Shown here piece after piece: positions 46,201 to 56,062 of a DNA stretch of 64,000 bases. Source of the stretch: Ancylomarina subtilis (GTDB lineage: Bacteria > Bacteroidota > Bacteroidia > Bacteroidales > Marinifilaceae); assembly GCF_004217115.1 (NCBI RefSeq), contig NZ_SHKN01000001.1, positions 2,173,781-2,237,780 of the forward strand. Reading direction: 5' to 3'. The translations under genes were made by a program, and so were the position numbers. Under the pieces are notes generated by a model, which saw only the letters and a program-made list of their open reading frames with translations, did no database searches and had not been told where the DNA came from. Numbering within the stretch: position 1 is the stretch's first letter; each line of letters begins with the position of its first letter.

Positions 46201-48690
46201 ATGAAAAAAGCATTTTTACTACCTGTATTGGGCCTACTTTTGGCTCCAATCAACAGCTTTGCCAGCGAGGCCGATCTGGTCGTTCCCAGTTTAAAGCAAT
46301 CTGTCTTTAACGGACTTGGAGGAATTAATGGATGGGATTTACTTCTTTACGGTATTGTCGTTATCGTCTTGGGTCTTTTATTTGGAATGGTTCAATTCAA
46401 TAAAATCAAGAAATTACCTGTTCACCACTCCATGGCAAAGGTTTCAAACATTATCTACGAAACCTGTAAAACGTATTTATTACAACAAGGTAAGTTTCTG
46501 ATTATCCTATTTGCCATTATTGGCGTTGCCATTAGCTACTATTTTATTGCATTGGCACACATGTCTATTCCCAAAACCCTACTCATCCTACTTTGGACGG
46601 TACTCGGTATTTTAGGTTCGTATGGGGTAGCCTGGTTTGGTATTCGCATTAATACATACGCAAATAGTAGAACTTCATTTGCGGCACTTAAGAAACTTCC
46701 TTTCAACGTTATGTCTATTCCCTTACAAGCAGGAATGAGTGTTGGTTTACTTCTGATTTGTGTGGAACTAATCATGATGATTGCTATTCTTCTTTTTATC
46801 CCTGGAGAAAGTGCAGGGGCTTGTTTTATTGGTTTTGCAATTGGTGAGTCCTTAGGGGCATCGGCTTTGAGAATTGCAGGGGGTATTTTTACCAAAATTG
46901 CCGATATCGGGGCTGACTTAATGAAAATTGTTTTCAAAATCGATGAAGATGATCCACGTAATCCGGGTGTGATTGCTGACTGTACCGGTGATAATGCCGG
47001 GGATAGTGTTGGTCCTACAGCTGATGGCTTTGAAACTTACGGTGTAACCGGTGTTGCTCTAATCACATTCATCATCCTTATGTTTGGCGAAACGGGTATC
47101 CTACCTAATGTCGAATTTGCATCCACCCTAATTGTTTGGATTTTTGCCATGCGTGTCTTGATGATTTTTACGTCGGTATTTTCATACCTGATCAATCAAG
47201 CCATTGCAAAAGTACGATATGCAAAAGAAGAGCATTTTGATTTTGAAGCACCATTAACTTCATTGGTATGGATTACTTCTATCATTTCGATCATCGTAAC
47301 TTATGCTTTAAGCTATGTTTTAATCCAGGATTTACCAGAAGGCTTATGGTGGAAACTTTCAAGTATCATTTCGTGTGGTACACTAGCAGCTGCAGTTATT
47401 CCTGAATTCACTAAGGCTTTTACAAGCTCCAAATCTCGACACGTGCAAGAAGTGGTGACTGCTTCTCGTGAAGGAGGGGCCTCCTTAACTATTCTATCAG
47501 GTATGGTCGCTGGTAACTTCAGTGCATTTTGGAAAGGAATGGTTATGATGGCTCTGATGGCAATGGCATTTTACATCGTTCAGGATTTAAGCCTGTTTGG
47601 TGAATATCCTGGTATTTTTGCCTTCGGTCTCGTGGCTTTTGGATTCCTTGGAATGGGACCTGTTACCATTGCTGTTGACAGTTACGGTCCTGTTACAGAT
47701 AATGCACAATCTGTTTTCGAATTGTCTCAAATCGAGAAAATTCCTAATATCAAAAATGAAATCAATCAAGAATTTGGTTTTGAACCCAACTTTGAAACAG
47801 GGAAACACAATCTTGAAGAAAACGACTCAGCAGGGAATACATTTAAAGCAACCGCTAAGCCTGTACTAATCGGAACTGCAGTGATCGGTGCAACCACCAT
47901 GATTTTTGCAATCATCCTTTTACTTAAAAAGACCATCCTCACCAATGGAGAATCTTTATTACAGATTGAACTCACGGATCCTGCTGTTATTCTAGGTTTG
48001 ATAACCGGTGGTGCCGTTATTTACTGGTTCTCGGGTGCATCTATTCAGGCTGTTACAACGGGTGCTTACCGCGCGGTAGAATATATTAAAAAGAATATCG
48101 ATCTGGATAAGACTGAAGCCGATATTGAAGATTCCAAGAATGTTGTGAAAATTTGTACGCAATATGCCCAAACCGGGATGTGGAATATTTTCGCTGTCAT
48201 CTTGAGTTTGACTTTGGCATTTGCATTCTTTAGTCCGAATTTCTTTGTTTCATATCTGATTTCGATTGCAATTTTCGGTTTATTCCAAGCCATGTATATG
48301 GCCAATGCCGGCGGTGCCTGGGACAATGCGAAAAAAGTTGTTGAAGTTGATTTAAAAGAAAAAAACACACCGCTTCACGATGCAACTATCATCGGTGATA
48401 CTGTTGGTGATCCTTATAAAGACACCTCTTCGGTAGCCTTAAATCCAGTCATTAAGTTCTCAACCCTATTTGGTTTATTGGCTGCTGAAATTGCAATTGA
48501 GCTCATTGTGAATGCCGACAAAACCGGAGGCACAAACTTTGCACCCTATATTGGTGTTGTTTTCTTGGCCATCGGTTTGTTCTTCGTTTACCGTTCGTTC
48601 TATGGCATGAGAATTAAAACTGAATCAAAAACAGTAATTAATAAAAAAAAACCTGAAGCTAAAAAACTCGAAACAAGTGATGTCATGTAA
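46201..48690 (+). CDS. hppA: Membrane-bound ion-pumping pyrophosphatase
   Basis: 829 residues from ATG 46201, where a signal-like first helix starts (MKKAFLLPVLGLLLAPINS). About 16 helices. Pyrophosphate-binding motifs are present: EDDPRNPGVIADCTGDNAGD near residue 258, 'VDSYGPVTDNAQSVFEL' near 499, GGAWDNAKK near 706 and HDATIIGDTVGDPYKDTSS near 729. It splits PPi to pump H+ or Na+. The segment GNTFKA has Lys549 where K+-dependent forms have Ala, suggesting independence from K+. It is longer than the usual 700-760 residues, with an extra soluble insertion before that motif. Ion specificity cannot be settled from here. Confidence 0.93.
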   Translation: MKKAFLLPVLGLLLAPINSFASEADLVVPSLKQSVFNGLGGINGWDLLLYGIVVIVLGLLFGMVQFNKIKKLPVHHSMAKVSNIIYETCKTYLLQQGKFLIILFAIIGVAISYYFIALAHMSIPKTLLILLWTVLGILGSYGVAWFGIRINTYANSRTSFAALKKLPFNVMSIPLQAGMSVGLLLICVELIMMIAILLFIPGESAGACFIGFAIGESLGASALRIAGGIFTKIADIGADLMKIVFKIDEDDPRNPGVIADCTGDNAGDSVGPTADGFETYGVTGVALITFIILMFGETGILPNVEFASTLIVWIFAMRVLMIFTSVFSYLINQAIAKVRYAKEEHFDFEAPLTSLVWITSIISIIVTYALSYVLIQDLPEGLWWKLSSIISCGTLAAAVIPEFTKAFTSSKSRHVQEVVTASREGGASLTILSGMVAGNFSAFWKGMVMMALMAMAFYIVQDLSLFGEYPGIFAFGLVAFGFLGMGPVTIAVDSYGPVTDNAQSVFELSQIEKIPNIKNEINQEFGFEPNFETGKHNLEENDSAGNTFKATAKPVLIGTAVIGATTMIFAIILLLKKTILTNGESLLQIELTDPAVILGLITGGAVIYWFSGASIQAVTTGAYRAVEYIKKNIDLDKTEADIEDSKNVVKICTQYAQTGMWNIFAVILSLTLAFAFFSPNFFVSYLISIAIFGLFQAMYMANAGGAWDNAKKVVEVDLKEKNTPLHDATIIGDTVGDPYKDTSSVALNPVIKFSTLFGLLAAEIAIELIVNADKTGGTNFAPYIGVVFLAIGLFFVYRSFYGMRIKTESKTVINKKKPEAKKLETSDVM

Positions 48691-48726
48691 TCAATGAATC
48701 ATTCTAAGAGTTAAATATTTAAAACG

Positions 48727-48760
48727 AAAGCCGCTGGATTAAATCATCCAGCGGCTTTTA
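48727..48760 (+). terminator. Terminator after hppA
   Basis: Perfect 13-bp stem AAAGCCGCTGGAT (48727-48739) with ATCCAGCGGCTTT (48746-48758), 6-nt loop, then a short T-run. It may also serve convergent ribF. Confidence 0.88.
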
Positions 48761-48782
48761 TATTATTAACTTGAAACCATTT

Positions 48783-49712
48783 CTATTTAAATAATTCCAA
48801 AACTGTTTCTTTATCTTTTATAAGCTGTTCTTTCAGGGCATCGATTCCTTTAAACATTTGCTCGTTTCGAATCCGCTTATAAAAATAGATGCTGATATTC
48901 TTGTAATAGATGTTCTCATCAAAATCAAAAATATTCACTTCAATTGATCGGTTATCCATTTGATGATTGACAGTAGGACGAAAACCAATATTCAACATTC
49001 CGGTATACATCACTTCATCAATCTCAACTTTCACAGCATAAACACCATCTTTGGGAACCAACTTATAACTCTCTTGCGGATCGATATTAGCGGTAGGAAA
49101 ACCAATTTCATGGCCAATTTTTTTCCCATCAACAACAATTCCTTTTATGAAATAACGATGCCCTAAATATTTGTTGGTTGTTTCAATATCCCCCTGGCTT
49201 AAAGCCTGTCTGATCTTAGTAGAACTAATATCTATAGCATCTACATTCAGAACTTCCAGTTGCTCAATATTAAAATTCAGCTTGTCAGCGTATACCTTAA
49301 GATCTTCGTATGTGCCTTTTCGTTTATGTCCAAATTTGTGATCGTACCCAACAACCAGTGACTTCATTCCAATTTTGCCGACTAAAATTTTCTCTACAAA
49401 ATCGGTATAGGAAAGCTTAGAGAATTCTTTGGTAAATGGATAAATAACCAGATGATCAATTCCTGTAGCCTCTAATAAAATCTTTTTCTCCTCAAGGGTA
49501 TTTATCAAACGCAACTCGGCTTGATTCGTATCCAAAACCAAACGAGGATGTGGATAAAAGGTAAAAATAACCGTTTCGCCATTTACAGCTTTGGCTAATT
49601 CCTGAATACGTTTAATCACCTTTTTATGACCAAGATGAACCCCATCGAAAGTCCCAATGGTGACAACCGGATTTTTGGCTGAGAAATTATTTAAGTCAGT
49701 ATGAACCTTCAT
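48783..49712 (-). CDS. ribF: Bifunctional riboflavin kinase / FAD synthetase
   Basis: 309 residues. The N-terminal FMN adenylyltransferase half (about 1-180) has GTFDGVHLGHKKVIKR and 'ISSTKIRQALSQGD'. The C-terminal riboflavin kinase barrel (about 180-309) has GHEIGFPTANIDP. It makes FMN then FAD from riboflavin. Single gene on its strand. A GGGAGT... FMN-riboswitch is not seen upstream. Confidence 0.96.
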   Translation of the reverse strand: MKVHTDLNNFSAKNPVVTIGTFDGVHLGHKKVIKRIQELAKAVNGETVIFTFYPHPRLVLDTNQAELRLINTLEEKKILLEATGIDHLVIYPFTKEFSKLSYTDFVEKILVGKIGMKSLVVGYDHKFGHKRKGTYEDLKVYADKLNFNIEQLEVLNVDAIDISSTKIRQALSQGDIETTNKYLGHRYFIKGIVVDGKKIGHEIGFPTANIDPQESYKLVPKDGVYAVKVEIDEVMYTGMLNIGFRPTVNHQMDNRSIEVNIFDFDENIYYKNISIYFYKRIRNEQMFKGIDALKEQLIKDKETVLELFK

Positions 49713-50032
49713 CAGTTAATTACAAATTTATGCCCAGTATAATATTGGGAACTATTTTAGACTTTAGCAGTCAAGGAATTTTGAATAACAAAAGTAGAAA
49801 AATTTATAGAAGTTAAGGTATTCTATCGTAAATAGAGGAGACTGTCGAAACCATATAATGAATCGAAACAAGTCTCAATCTAAGAAATAGAATTATACCT
49901 GTCCTTATAATTCCATAATCTATATTGCAAACCATTGCACAATAAAACTTTAGTCAGGATGCCAATTAATATTTGGGATTCCTTCCTTACTTATTATCTT
50001 TGCCCAGTTTTTATTACAATCAAAACCATTTT
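49713..50032. other. Divergent region between ribF and the uracil/xanthine permease
   Basis: 320 bp, AT-rich. Holds the permease promoter (49972-50002). A minus-strand TAAATTTG at 49723-49730 is very close to the ribF start and may be chance. No gene. Confidence 0.45.
49972..50002 (+). promoter_or_regulatory. Promoter of the uracil/xanthine permease
   Basis: TTTG at 49972-49975 and TATCTTTG at 49995-50002 with a 19-nt spacer, a full Bacteroidota-type match. Transcription near 50008 leaves about 25 nt before the ATG. It also rules out the upstream in-frame start at 49973. Confidence 0.75.
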
Positions 50033-51262
50033 ATGATCTCATCAGGAAATTCAGATGTGGACTATCATAGTCCCACCAAGAAAATTGTATTAGGGGTACA
50101 ATTCTTATTTGTTGCTTTTGGCGCAACAGTTCTCGTTCCCCTACTTGTCGGTATTGACCCGGCAGTCGCACTATTCACAGCAGGAGTCGGCACCCTTATC
50201 TTTCATTTGATAACAAAGGGTATGGTTCCTGTTTTTTTAGGCAGTAGTTTTGCCTTTATTGCTCCTATTGTTGCTGCAACCGAACTATACGGCTTACCGG
50301 GAACACTCTCAGGACTTATCGCTGTAGGTGTTGTTTATGGTATTGTTTCAGGAATTATCAAAGTTTGGGGACTTCGTGTTATCGAAAAAATATTCCCTGC
50401 TGTTGTTGTTGGACCCGTTATCATGATTATTGGTTTATCGCTTGCTCCCGTAGCTGTTAATATGGCTAAAACCAATTGGACTATAGCATCTGTTGTGCTT
50501 CTGACTGCGGTTTTGATTGTCGTATATGCAAAGGGAATAATAAAACTGATTCCTATTTTCTGTGGAATTATTGTGGGTTACCTCCTTTCAATCGCCTTGG
50601 GCGCTATTGATTTCACCCCGATTAAAGAGGCAGACTGGATTGCTCTACCTCAATTCGTAAGACCTGAATTTAGCTGGGGAGCCATTCTATATATGTTACC
50701 TGTAGCCGTTGCTCCGGTTATTGAACACGTTGGCGATATGTATGCAATTGGTGGTGTTGCCAATAAAGAATTTGTAAAGAAACCCGGTTTACATCGCACT
50801 ATTTTAGGTGATGGTATTGCAACTGCTTTTGCAGGTTTCTTCGGAGGACCACCAAATACAACCTATTCAGAAGTCACAGGTGCAATTGCCTTAACAAAAA
50901 TTACAAACCCCGTTATTTTGAGAATATCTGCGATTACAGCTATTTGTTTCTCGGTGATTGGAAAAGTCAGTGCTATTCTAAAAACAATACCTCAAGCGGT
51001 ATTGGGTGGCATCATGTTACTCCTTTTTGGTATGATTGCCAGTATTGGTATCAAAACGCTTATTGAGTCAAGGGCTGACTTTAGTAAAACCAGAAACCAG
51101 GTTATTATATCAATTGTACTGACAGTAGGTATTGGAGGTGCTCAAATTTCATACGGTACTTTTTCATTGGCAGGAATTGGATTAGCCTCGGTTGTAGGTG
51201 TTATTCTAAATTTAATCTTACCTGATAAATCAAAAGCGATTAAAGGAAGTCATGTCGAGTAA
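50033..51262 (+). CDS. NCS2 uracil/xanthine permease (UraA/XanQ family)
   Basis: 409 residues from ATG 50033 (MISSGNSDVDYHSPTKK), about 14 helices. Family features are 'LGVQFLFVAFGATVLVPLLVG' near residue 20, GSSFAFIAP, 'PVIEHVGDMYAIGGVANKEF' with the conserved Glu near 230, and 'GGPPNTTYSEVTGAIALTKI' near 280. It belongs to the other NCS2 branch from the AzgA-type gene at 11219. Imports uracil (UraA-like) or xanthine with protons. Own promoter and terminator. Confidence 0.92.
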   Translation: MISSGNSDVDYHSPTKKIVLGVQFLFVAFGATVLVPLLVGIDPAVALFTAGVGTLIFHLITKGMVPVFLGSSFAFIAPIVAATELYGLPGTLSGLIAVGVVYGIVSGIIKVWGLRVIEKIFPAVVVGPVIMIIGLSLAPVAVNMAKTNWTIASVVLLTAVLIVVYAKGIIKLIPIFCGIIVGYLLSIALGAIDFTPIKEADWIALPQFVRPEFSWGAILYMLPVAVAPVIEHVGDMYAIGGVANKEFVKKPGLHRTILGDGIATAFAGFFGGPPNTTYSEVTGAIALTKITNPVILRISAITAICFSVIGKVSAILKTIPQAVLGGIMLLLFGMIASIGIKTLIESRADFSKTRNQVIISIVLTVGIGGAQISYGTFSLAGIGLASVVGVILNLILPDKSKAIKGSHVE

Positions 51263-51293
51263 TTTTAGACAAGACGAACCGAATCATATAAAG

Positions 51294-51321
51294 AAAGGGA
51301 GTGCACAAAGCACTCCCTTTT
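51294..51321. terminator. Terminator shared by the permease and the convergent GTPase gene
   Basis: Perfect 11-bp stem AAAGGGAGTGC (51294-51304) with GCACTCCCTTT (51310-51320) and a 5-nt loop. A/T-rich flanks suit both strands. Confidence 0.85.
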
Positions 51322-51342
51322 CAATTATATCGACATATCAAC

Positions 51343-52698
51343 TTAATTAACAGTTTCGCCGCTAAGTTCATGTTGTTTTACAAACTTTTTGATAATGTGC
51401 GAAAGTTTTGGGTAACCGATTTCTTCTAAATCGTAGTAAACCCGGGTAGTTGGCTTATCAATCTTAATGATTCGATTCAAATCAATAGGCGTTCCGATAA
51501 TAACTGAATCGCAATCGCAACTATTAATCGTAGCTTCCAAATCTTTAAGTTGCTGCTCAGAATACCCCATCGCAGGTAAAATATTTCCAATATTCGGATA
51601 GATCTCATAGGTCTCCTTAAGCTTCCCAACCAAATACGGACGAGCGTCAACTTCCTCGGATGCACCAAATTTTCGCGCTGCAACTGTTCCTGCACCAATT
51701 TTCATCTCACCATGAGTTAAAGTTGGACCATCCTCAACAATCAGAACACGTTTCCCTTTAATAATTTCAGGTTTGTCAACCAAAATTGGAGATGCGCCAT
51801 CCACAACAACAGCCTCTGGATTAACCTTAGCGATACTCTCGCGTACAGTTTGAATACCCTCTGGCGATGCAGAATCCATCTTGTTGATAACAACAACATC
51901 AGCCAAGCGTAAATTCACCTCGCCCGGATAATAAGTTAATTCTGCCCCTGGGCGATGTGGATCAACAACCGTAATGGTTAAATCTGGTTTGTAGAAAGAA
52001 AAATCATTGTTTCCGCCATCCCAAAGAATCACATCACAACCTGAAGGATCATTTTCAGCTGCACGAACAATAGCTTCGTAATCGACACCTGCATAAATGA
52101 TATTTCCTCGGCTTACGTGAGGTTCATACTCTTCCATTTCTTCAATGGTACAGTTGTGTAATTTTAAATCTTCTACGCTTGCAAAACGCTGCACTTTCTG
52201 TGCAACTAAATTTCCATATGGCATAGGATGTCGAATGGCAATCACTCTTAAACCTTTTGCCATTAACTCTTCGATTACTTTACGTGATGTTTGTGATTTT
52301 CCACAACCCGTTCGGGTCGCAACAACCGCGATAACGGGTTTACGACTTCTTATCATGGTATCTGATGGACCTAAAAGCTTAAAATTAGCCCCGGCAGCAT
52401 TAACAATAGCACTCATATTCATCACTTTCTGATAGGATACATCAGAGTAAGAAAACACACAATCATCGATATCGTGTTCTTTTATCAGGCGCGTCAATTC
52501 TTCTTCAGCGTAAATAGGGATGCCCTCAGGATAAAGTCCCCCAGCTAATTCAGCAGGGTATTTTCGTCCATCAATATCGGGAATCTGAGCCGCTGTAAAA
52601 GCGATTACTTTATAATCCTGATTGTTTCTGAAATAGGTGTTAAAGTTGTGAAAATCACGACCAGCAGCACCAATGATGATTACCTTTTTAATTGCCAT
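51343..52698 (-). CDS. Cyclic 2,3-diphosphoglycerate synthetase-like P-loop GTPase
   Basis: 451 residues. A Rossmann-like N-terminal part (KVIIIGAAGRDFHNFN; FSYSDVSY) precedes a P-loop segment VVATRTGCGKSQTSRKV near residue 125, then WDGGNNDFSFYKPDLTITV, 'VDPHRPG', VINKMD and 'VVIEDGPTLTHGEMKIGAG'-type sequence. This is the COG2403 family of cDPG synthetase (CpgS) from thermophilic methanogens. In mesophilic bacteria the reaction is not established and related proteins are called GTPases. The ATG is preceded by a strong Shine-Dalgarno. Stand-alone minus-strand gene. Confidence 0.85.
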   Translation of the reverse strand: MAIKKVIIIGAAGRDFHNFNTYFRNNQDYKVIAFTAAQIPDIDGRKYPAELAGGLYPEGIPIYAEEELTRLIKEHDIDDCVFSYSDVSYQKVMNMSAIVNAAGANFKLLGPSDTMIRSRKPVIAVVATRTGCGKSQTSRKVIEELMAKGLRVIAIRHPMPYGNLVAQKVQRFASVEDLKLHNCTIEEMEEYEPHVSRGNIIYAGVDYEAIVRAAENDPSGCDVILWDGGNNDFSFYKPDLTITVVDPHRPGAELTYYPGEVNLRLADVVVINKMDSASPEGIQTVRESIAKVNPEAVVVDGASPILVDKPEIIKGKRVLIVEDGPTLTHGEMKIGAGTVAARKFGASEEVDARPYLVGKLKETYEIYPNIGNILPAMGYSEQQLKDLEATINSCDCDSVIIGTPIDLNRIIKIDKPTTRVYYDLEEIGYPKLSHIIKKFVKQHELSGETVN

Positions 52699-52710
52699 GT
52701 TAAACCTCCA
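52699..52710 (-). promoter_or_regulatory. Strong Shine-Dalgarno before the CpgS-like gene
   Basis: TGGAGGT on the minus strand (52704-52710) ends 6 nt before the ATG at 52698. Canonical Shine-Dalgarno sites are rare in this phylum and this one supports the chosen start. Confidence 0.65.
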
Positions 52711-52966
52711 TGTTTTAAAAGTTAATATTCATTTATCTAACAATGATCAGAACAATATGTTCCAATCCCTATAAATTTATACTTTAAAATGAAATTAACG
52801 AAATTTAAAATCCTAACTACGAGAGTGTTGCTTAACAGTATCAGAAAACTTGACATTCTCATTTAAATTCAATATTTTATATCTCCGTATTTTTTTTGAT
52901 AATTAAAATTGAAAGATAAGACCTTAGTTTAAGCGGAAAGTTTAACTTCACTAAAAAAACACTAGT

Positions 52967-53569
52967 ATGAATTTTCTGGCACATCTCTATCTTTCCGGTG
53001 AATCCGAAAAAATAATGGTTGGTAATTTTATGGCCGATTATGTAAAAGGCAGAAAGTTTGAGAATTATAAAGATGAAATTCGGAAAGGCATTCTACTTCA
53101 TCGTTCAATTGATTCATATACAGACAGCCACCCTTTGGTTAGCCAAAGTGGGCAATATTTCAGAGGGACTTACCGAAAATATTCAGCGGTCATTACAGAT
53201 TTGATCTATGATCATTTTTTGGCAAAAAATTGGGAAATGTATCACAGACAGCCTTTACCCCATTTTGTTTCACGATCTCATGAAGTTTTAGTAAAAAACT
53301 ACTTGGTGCTTCCCAAACAAGTGAAACTGTTTCTACCCTTTCTTATCAAAAGCAGAAGACTGGAGACCTACGCTGATATTGAAGGTCTGAGGACAGCCTT
53401 AAATATTATGGTTCGCTATACAAGCCTACCGGACAAAACTGATTTTGCCATCGATATCCTACTGGAAAACTACAGTGCGCTAGAAAACGAATTTCACTCT
53501 TTTATGAGAGAAATAATTGCTTATGTGGTAAATGAAAAAGGAATTGAATTGAAGCAACTTGTCGAATAG
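52967..53569 (+). CDS. ACP phosphodiesterase-like protein (AcpH/DUF479)
   Basis: 200 residues. Starts MNFLAHLYLSGESEKIMVGN, followed by 'GNFMADYVKG', GILLHRSIDSYTDSHP and ITDLIYDHFLAKNW, with the His/Asp residues expected of this HD-like metal hydrolase family. E. coli AcpH removes phosphopantetheine from acyl carrier protein; the same role is likely but not shown. Convergent with recJ, with only 4 nt between stop codons. Confidence 0.9.
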   Translation: MNFLAHLYLSGESEKIMVGNFMADYVKGRKFENYKDEIRKGILLHRSIDSYTDSHPLVSQSGQYFRGTYRKYSAVITDLIYDHFLAKNWEMYHRQPLPHFVSRSHEVLVKNYLVLPKQVKLFLPFLIKSRRLETYADIEGLRTALNIMVRYTSLPDKTDFAIDILLENYSALENEFHSFMREIIAYVVNEKGIELKQLVE

Positions 53570-53573
53570 AAAC

Positions 53574-55286
53574 TTAAGATATTTTCAAATCACGAATCAT
53601 GATCTGAGTCTCCACCTTCCCCATATATTCATTTTCCTGTAAGGAATAACAAATATTAAAAGGCGTACCTTTCGCAATTTTGGGATACATCTTTCCCATA
53701 GAAAAAGCAATCCCACTCATCACGTTCCCATCGCGAATATCATCGACAACAGAAAGTTTCAAATGTTCCTTATTTTTCCCAACCTGACGCGAATAACCAT
53801 AGTCAACAACCTCTTCGCTGATAAAAATTGGAGTCATATTTTTAGGTCCGAAAGGTTCAAATTGTTTTAACAATCTAAAAAACTTAGGCGTAATATCAGA
53901 TAATTTGATCTTAGCATCAATTTTAATCTGAGGAATCAACATATCATCAGAAATATTGTTCTGCACATACTCTTCAAATCGTTCTTTAAAAGCTGGTACA
54001 TTTGCCAATTTCATTGTTAAACCGGCTGCGTACTTATGGCCTCCAAAGTTCTCTAAAAGGTCGCTGCAAGCCGATATAGCCTGATACAAATCGAAACCAT
54101 CAACCGAACGGGCAGATCCTGTTGCCATCCCATTCGATTCGGTAAGAATAACAGTAGGACGATAATAGGTTTCAATCATTCGGGAAGCCACAATACCAAT
54201 CACTCCTTTATGCCAATTTCTATCGAAAAGCACGGTGCTTTTTTTCGATCCTGTTTTCTCAGCTTTATTCAATCGTTCGAGTGCCTCATCGGTTATATTG
54301 TGATCAAGCTCTTTACGATCCTCATTCATGGTATTTATGGTATCGCCAATTAAAACAGCCGCATCTTTTTCTTCAACTATTAAAAGCTGAACAGCGTGTC
54401 GTCCGGATTGAATACGACCTGCAGCATTAATTCTGGGCCCCACTTTAAAGACAATATCATTTACCGATAAATCTTTATCAACACCTGCTAAATCCATGAT
54501 GGTCTTAAGTCCCAAACGAGGATGATTGTTCAACTGAATTAAACCGTAGTGCGCTAACACTCGATTCTCGCCAACAATAGGCACAATATCAGAAGCAACA
54601 CTCACTGCAACAAGATCCAATAATGGGATTAAATTCTCAAAAGGCCAGCCAAGCTTTTGACTTATTCCTTGCATTAACTTGAAACCAACACCACATCCTG
54701 ATAAGCAATCACAGGGGTATTCGCAGTCCTCACGCTTAGGATCGAGGACAGCAACTGCCGCTGGTAAAACTTCATCCGGGGTATGGTGATCACAGATAAT
54801 AAAATCAACGCCTTTTTCTTTGGCATATGCAATCTTCTCCATGGCTTTGATACCACAATCAAGAGCGATAACCAAACTCACTTTACTCTCAGCAGCGAAA
54901 TCAATCCCTTTTAAAGAAATACCATAACCTTCAGAATAGCGATCGGGAATATAATAATCGATATAATCGAAATGTTTCTTGAGGAAAGTATAAACTAAGG
55001 CCACCGAAGTGGTGCCATCCACATCATAATCACCGTAGATTAGGATGCGTTCCTGATTGTTTAAGGCTGTGACCAATCTGCTCACAGCCTTATCCATATC
55101 TTTCATTAAAAATGGATCATGCAAATCGTCGAGACTGGGGCGAAAAAATGCCTTCGCTTGATCAAAAGTTTTAATACCTCGCTGCACAAGCAGGTTAGCT
55201 ACAACTTGATCGACCCCCAGTGCCAGAGAAAGCGACTCGATCGTTTCCTCATCTCCCGGCTCATTGATTACCCATCTTTTTTCCAT
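53574..55286 (-). CDS. recJ: Single-stranded-DNA-specific exonuclease RecJ
   Basis: 570 residues. DHH-family motifs appear in order: GDYDVDGTTS near residue 83, ALDCGIKAM near 141, ICDHHTPDE near 165 and VASDIVP near 226. The DHHA1 part has 'FGGHKYAAGLTMKL' near 415, and an OB-like end follows. It degrades ssDNA 5' to 3' in mismatch repair and recombination. It starts 23 nt after lipB, so it is probably the last gene of lipA-lipB-recJ. The four codons before the stop face acpH with a 4-nt gap. Confidence 0.96.
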   Translation of the reverse strand: MEKRWVINEPGDEETIESLSLALGVDQVVANLLVQRGIKTFDQAKAFFRPSLDDLHDPFLMKDMDKAVSRLVTALNNQERILIYGDYDVDGTTSVALVYTFLKKHFDYIDYYIPDRYSEGYGISLKGIDFAAESKVSLVIALDCGIKAMEKIAYAKEKGVDFIICDHHTPDEVLPAAVAVLDPKREDCEYPCDCLSGCGVGFKLMQGISQKLGWPFENLIPLLDLVAVSVASDIVPIVGENRVLAHYGLIQLNNHPRLGLKTIMDLAGVDKDLSVNDIVFKVGPRINAAGRIQSGRHAVQLLIVEEKDAAVLIGDTINTMNEDRKELDHNITDEALERLNKAEKTGSKKSTVLFDRNWHKGVIGIVASRMIETYYRPTVILTESNGMATGSARSVDGFDLYQAISACSDLLENFGGHKYAAGLTMKLANVPAFKERFEEYVQNNISDDMLIPQIKIDAKIKLSDITPKFFRLLKQFEPFGPKNMTPIFISEEVVDYGYSRQVGKNKEHLKLSVVDDIRDGNVMSGIAFSMGKMYPKIAKGTPFNICYSLQENEYMGKVETQIMIRDLKIS

Positions 55287-55309
55287 AATTTGATCTTTAG
55301 ATCGGGAAA

Positions 55310-56017
55310 TTAGTCATTTTTAAACGTCATATCAAACAAGATAGCGATATGATTTTTCAAATTATGTTTTACTTCCTCGATATCAAGCTCTTTACCCAAT
55401 TCTTTTTTTAGAGAGGTTACGCCCTTATCCTGAAAACCACATGGATTGATATACCCAAAATAGTCCAAATTCGTATTGACATTAAAAGCAAATCCATGCA
55501 TACTCACCCATCGACTAACCCGGACGCCTATGGCACAGATCTTTCTGACGGTGGGTTTATCAATATCCAGCCAAACTCCGGTGGCACCTTCAAGTCTGTG
55601 TCCCTGCAGACCATAATCAGCAATACAATTGATGATGGCCTGTTCAAGATTATAGATATAACTCTTGATACCCATGTCGTATGTTTCCAAATTCAAAATT
55701 GGGTAACCCACAATCTGACCCGGTCCGTGATAGGTAATATCACCACCTCGGTTAATTTTATGAAAAGTAGCATCCTTTGCTTGTAACTGAATCATATTCA
55801 ATAGCATATTCTGCTCATTCCCACTCTTTCCCAAAGTATAAACATGCGGATGCTCACAGAACAACAAGTAATTGTCAGACAATTTTTTTTCTTCAGCTGG
55901 CAAATCAGCATTGGCTTGTTTCGATTTTAAAACCTCATCAAACAGTGCCTCCTGATAATCCCAGGCTTCTTTGTAATCTATAGAAGACAGATCGCGAAAT
56001 ACGGTTGCTTTACTCAT
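55310..56017 (-). CDS. lipB: Octanoyl-[ACP]:protein N-octanoyltransferase
   Basis: 235 residues. Substrate-site motif NRGGDITYHGPGQIVGYPIL near residue 93, 'ICAIGVRVSRWVSMHGFAFN' near 160 with the catalytic Lys shortly before, and the thioester Cys in INPCGF near 195. It moves octanoate from ACP to lipoyl domains, where LipA adds sulphur. Directly downstream of lipA (45 nt) and upstream of recJ. Confidence 0.96.
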   Translation of the reverse strand: MSKATVFRDLSSIDYKEAWDYQEALFDEVLKSKQANADLPAEEKKLSDNYLLFCEHPHVYTLGKSGNEQNMLLNMIQLQAKDATFHKINRGGDITYHGPGQIVGYPILNLETYDMGIKSYIYNLEQAIINCIADYGLQGHRLEGATGVWLDIDKPTVRKICAIGVRVSRWVSMHGFAFNVNTNLDYFGYINPCGFQDKGVTSLKKELGKELDIEEVKHNLKNHIAILFDMTFKND

Positions 56018-56062
56018 CTGTAAAATTGTGTTTATCGTTTAAATCAATCGATTCTGAAAATT

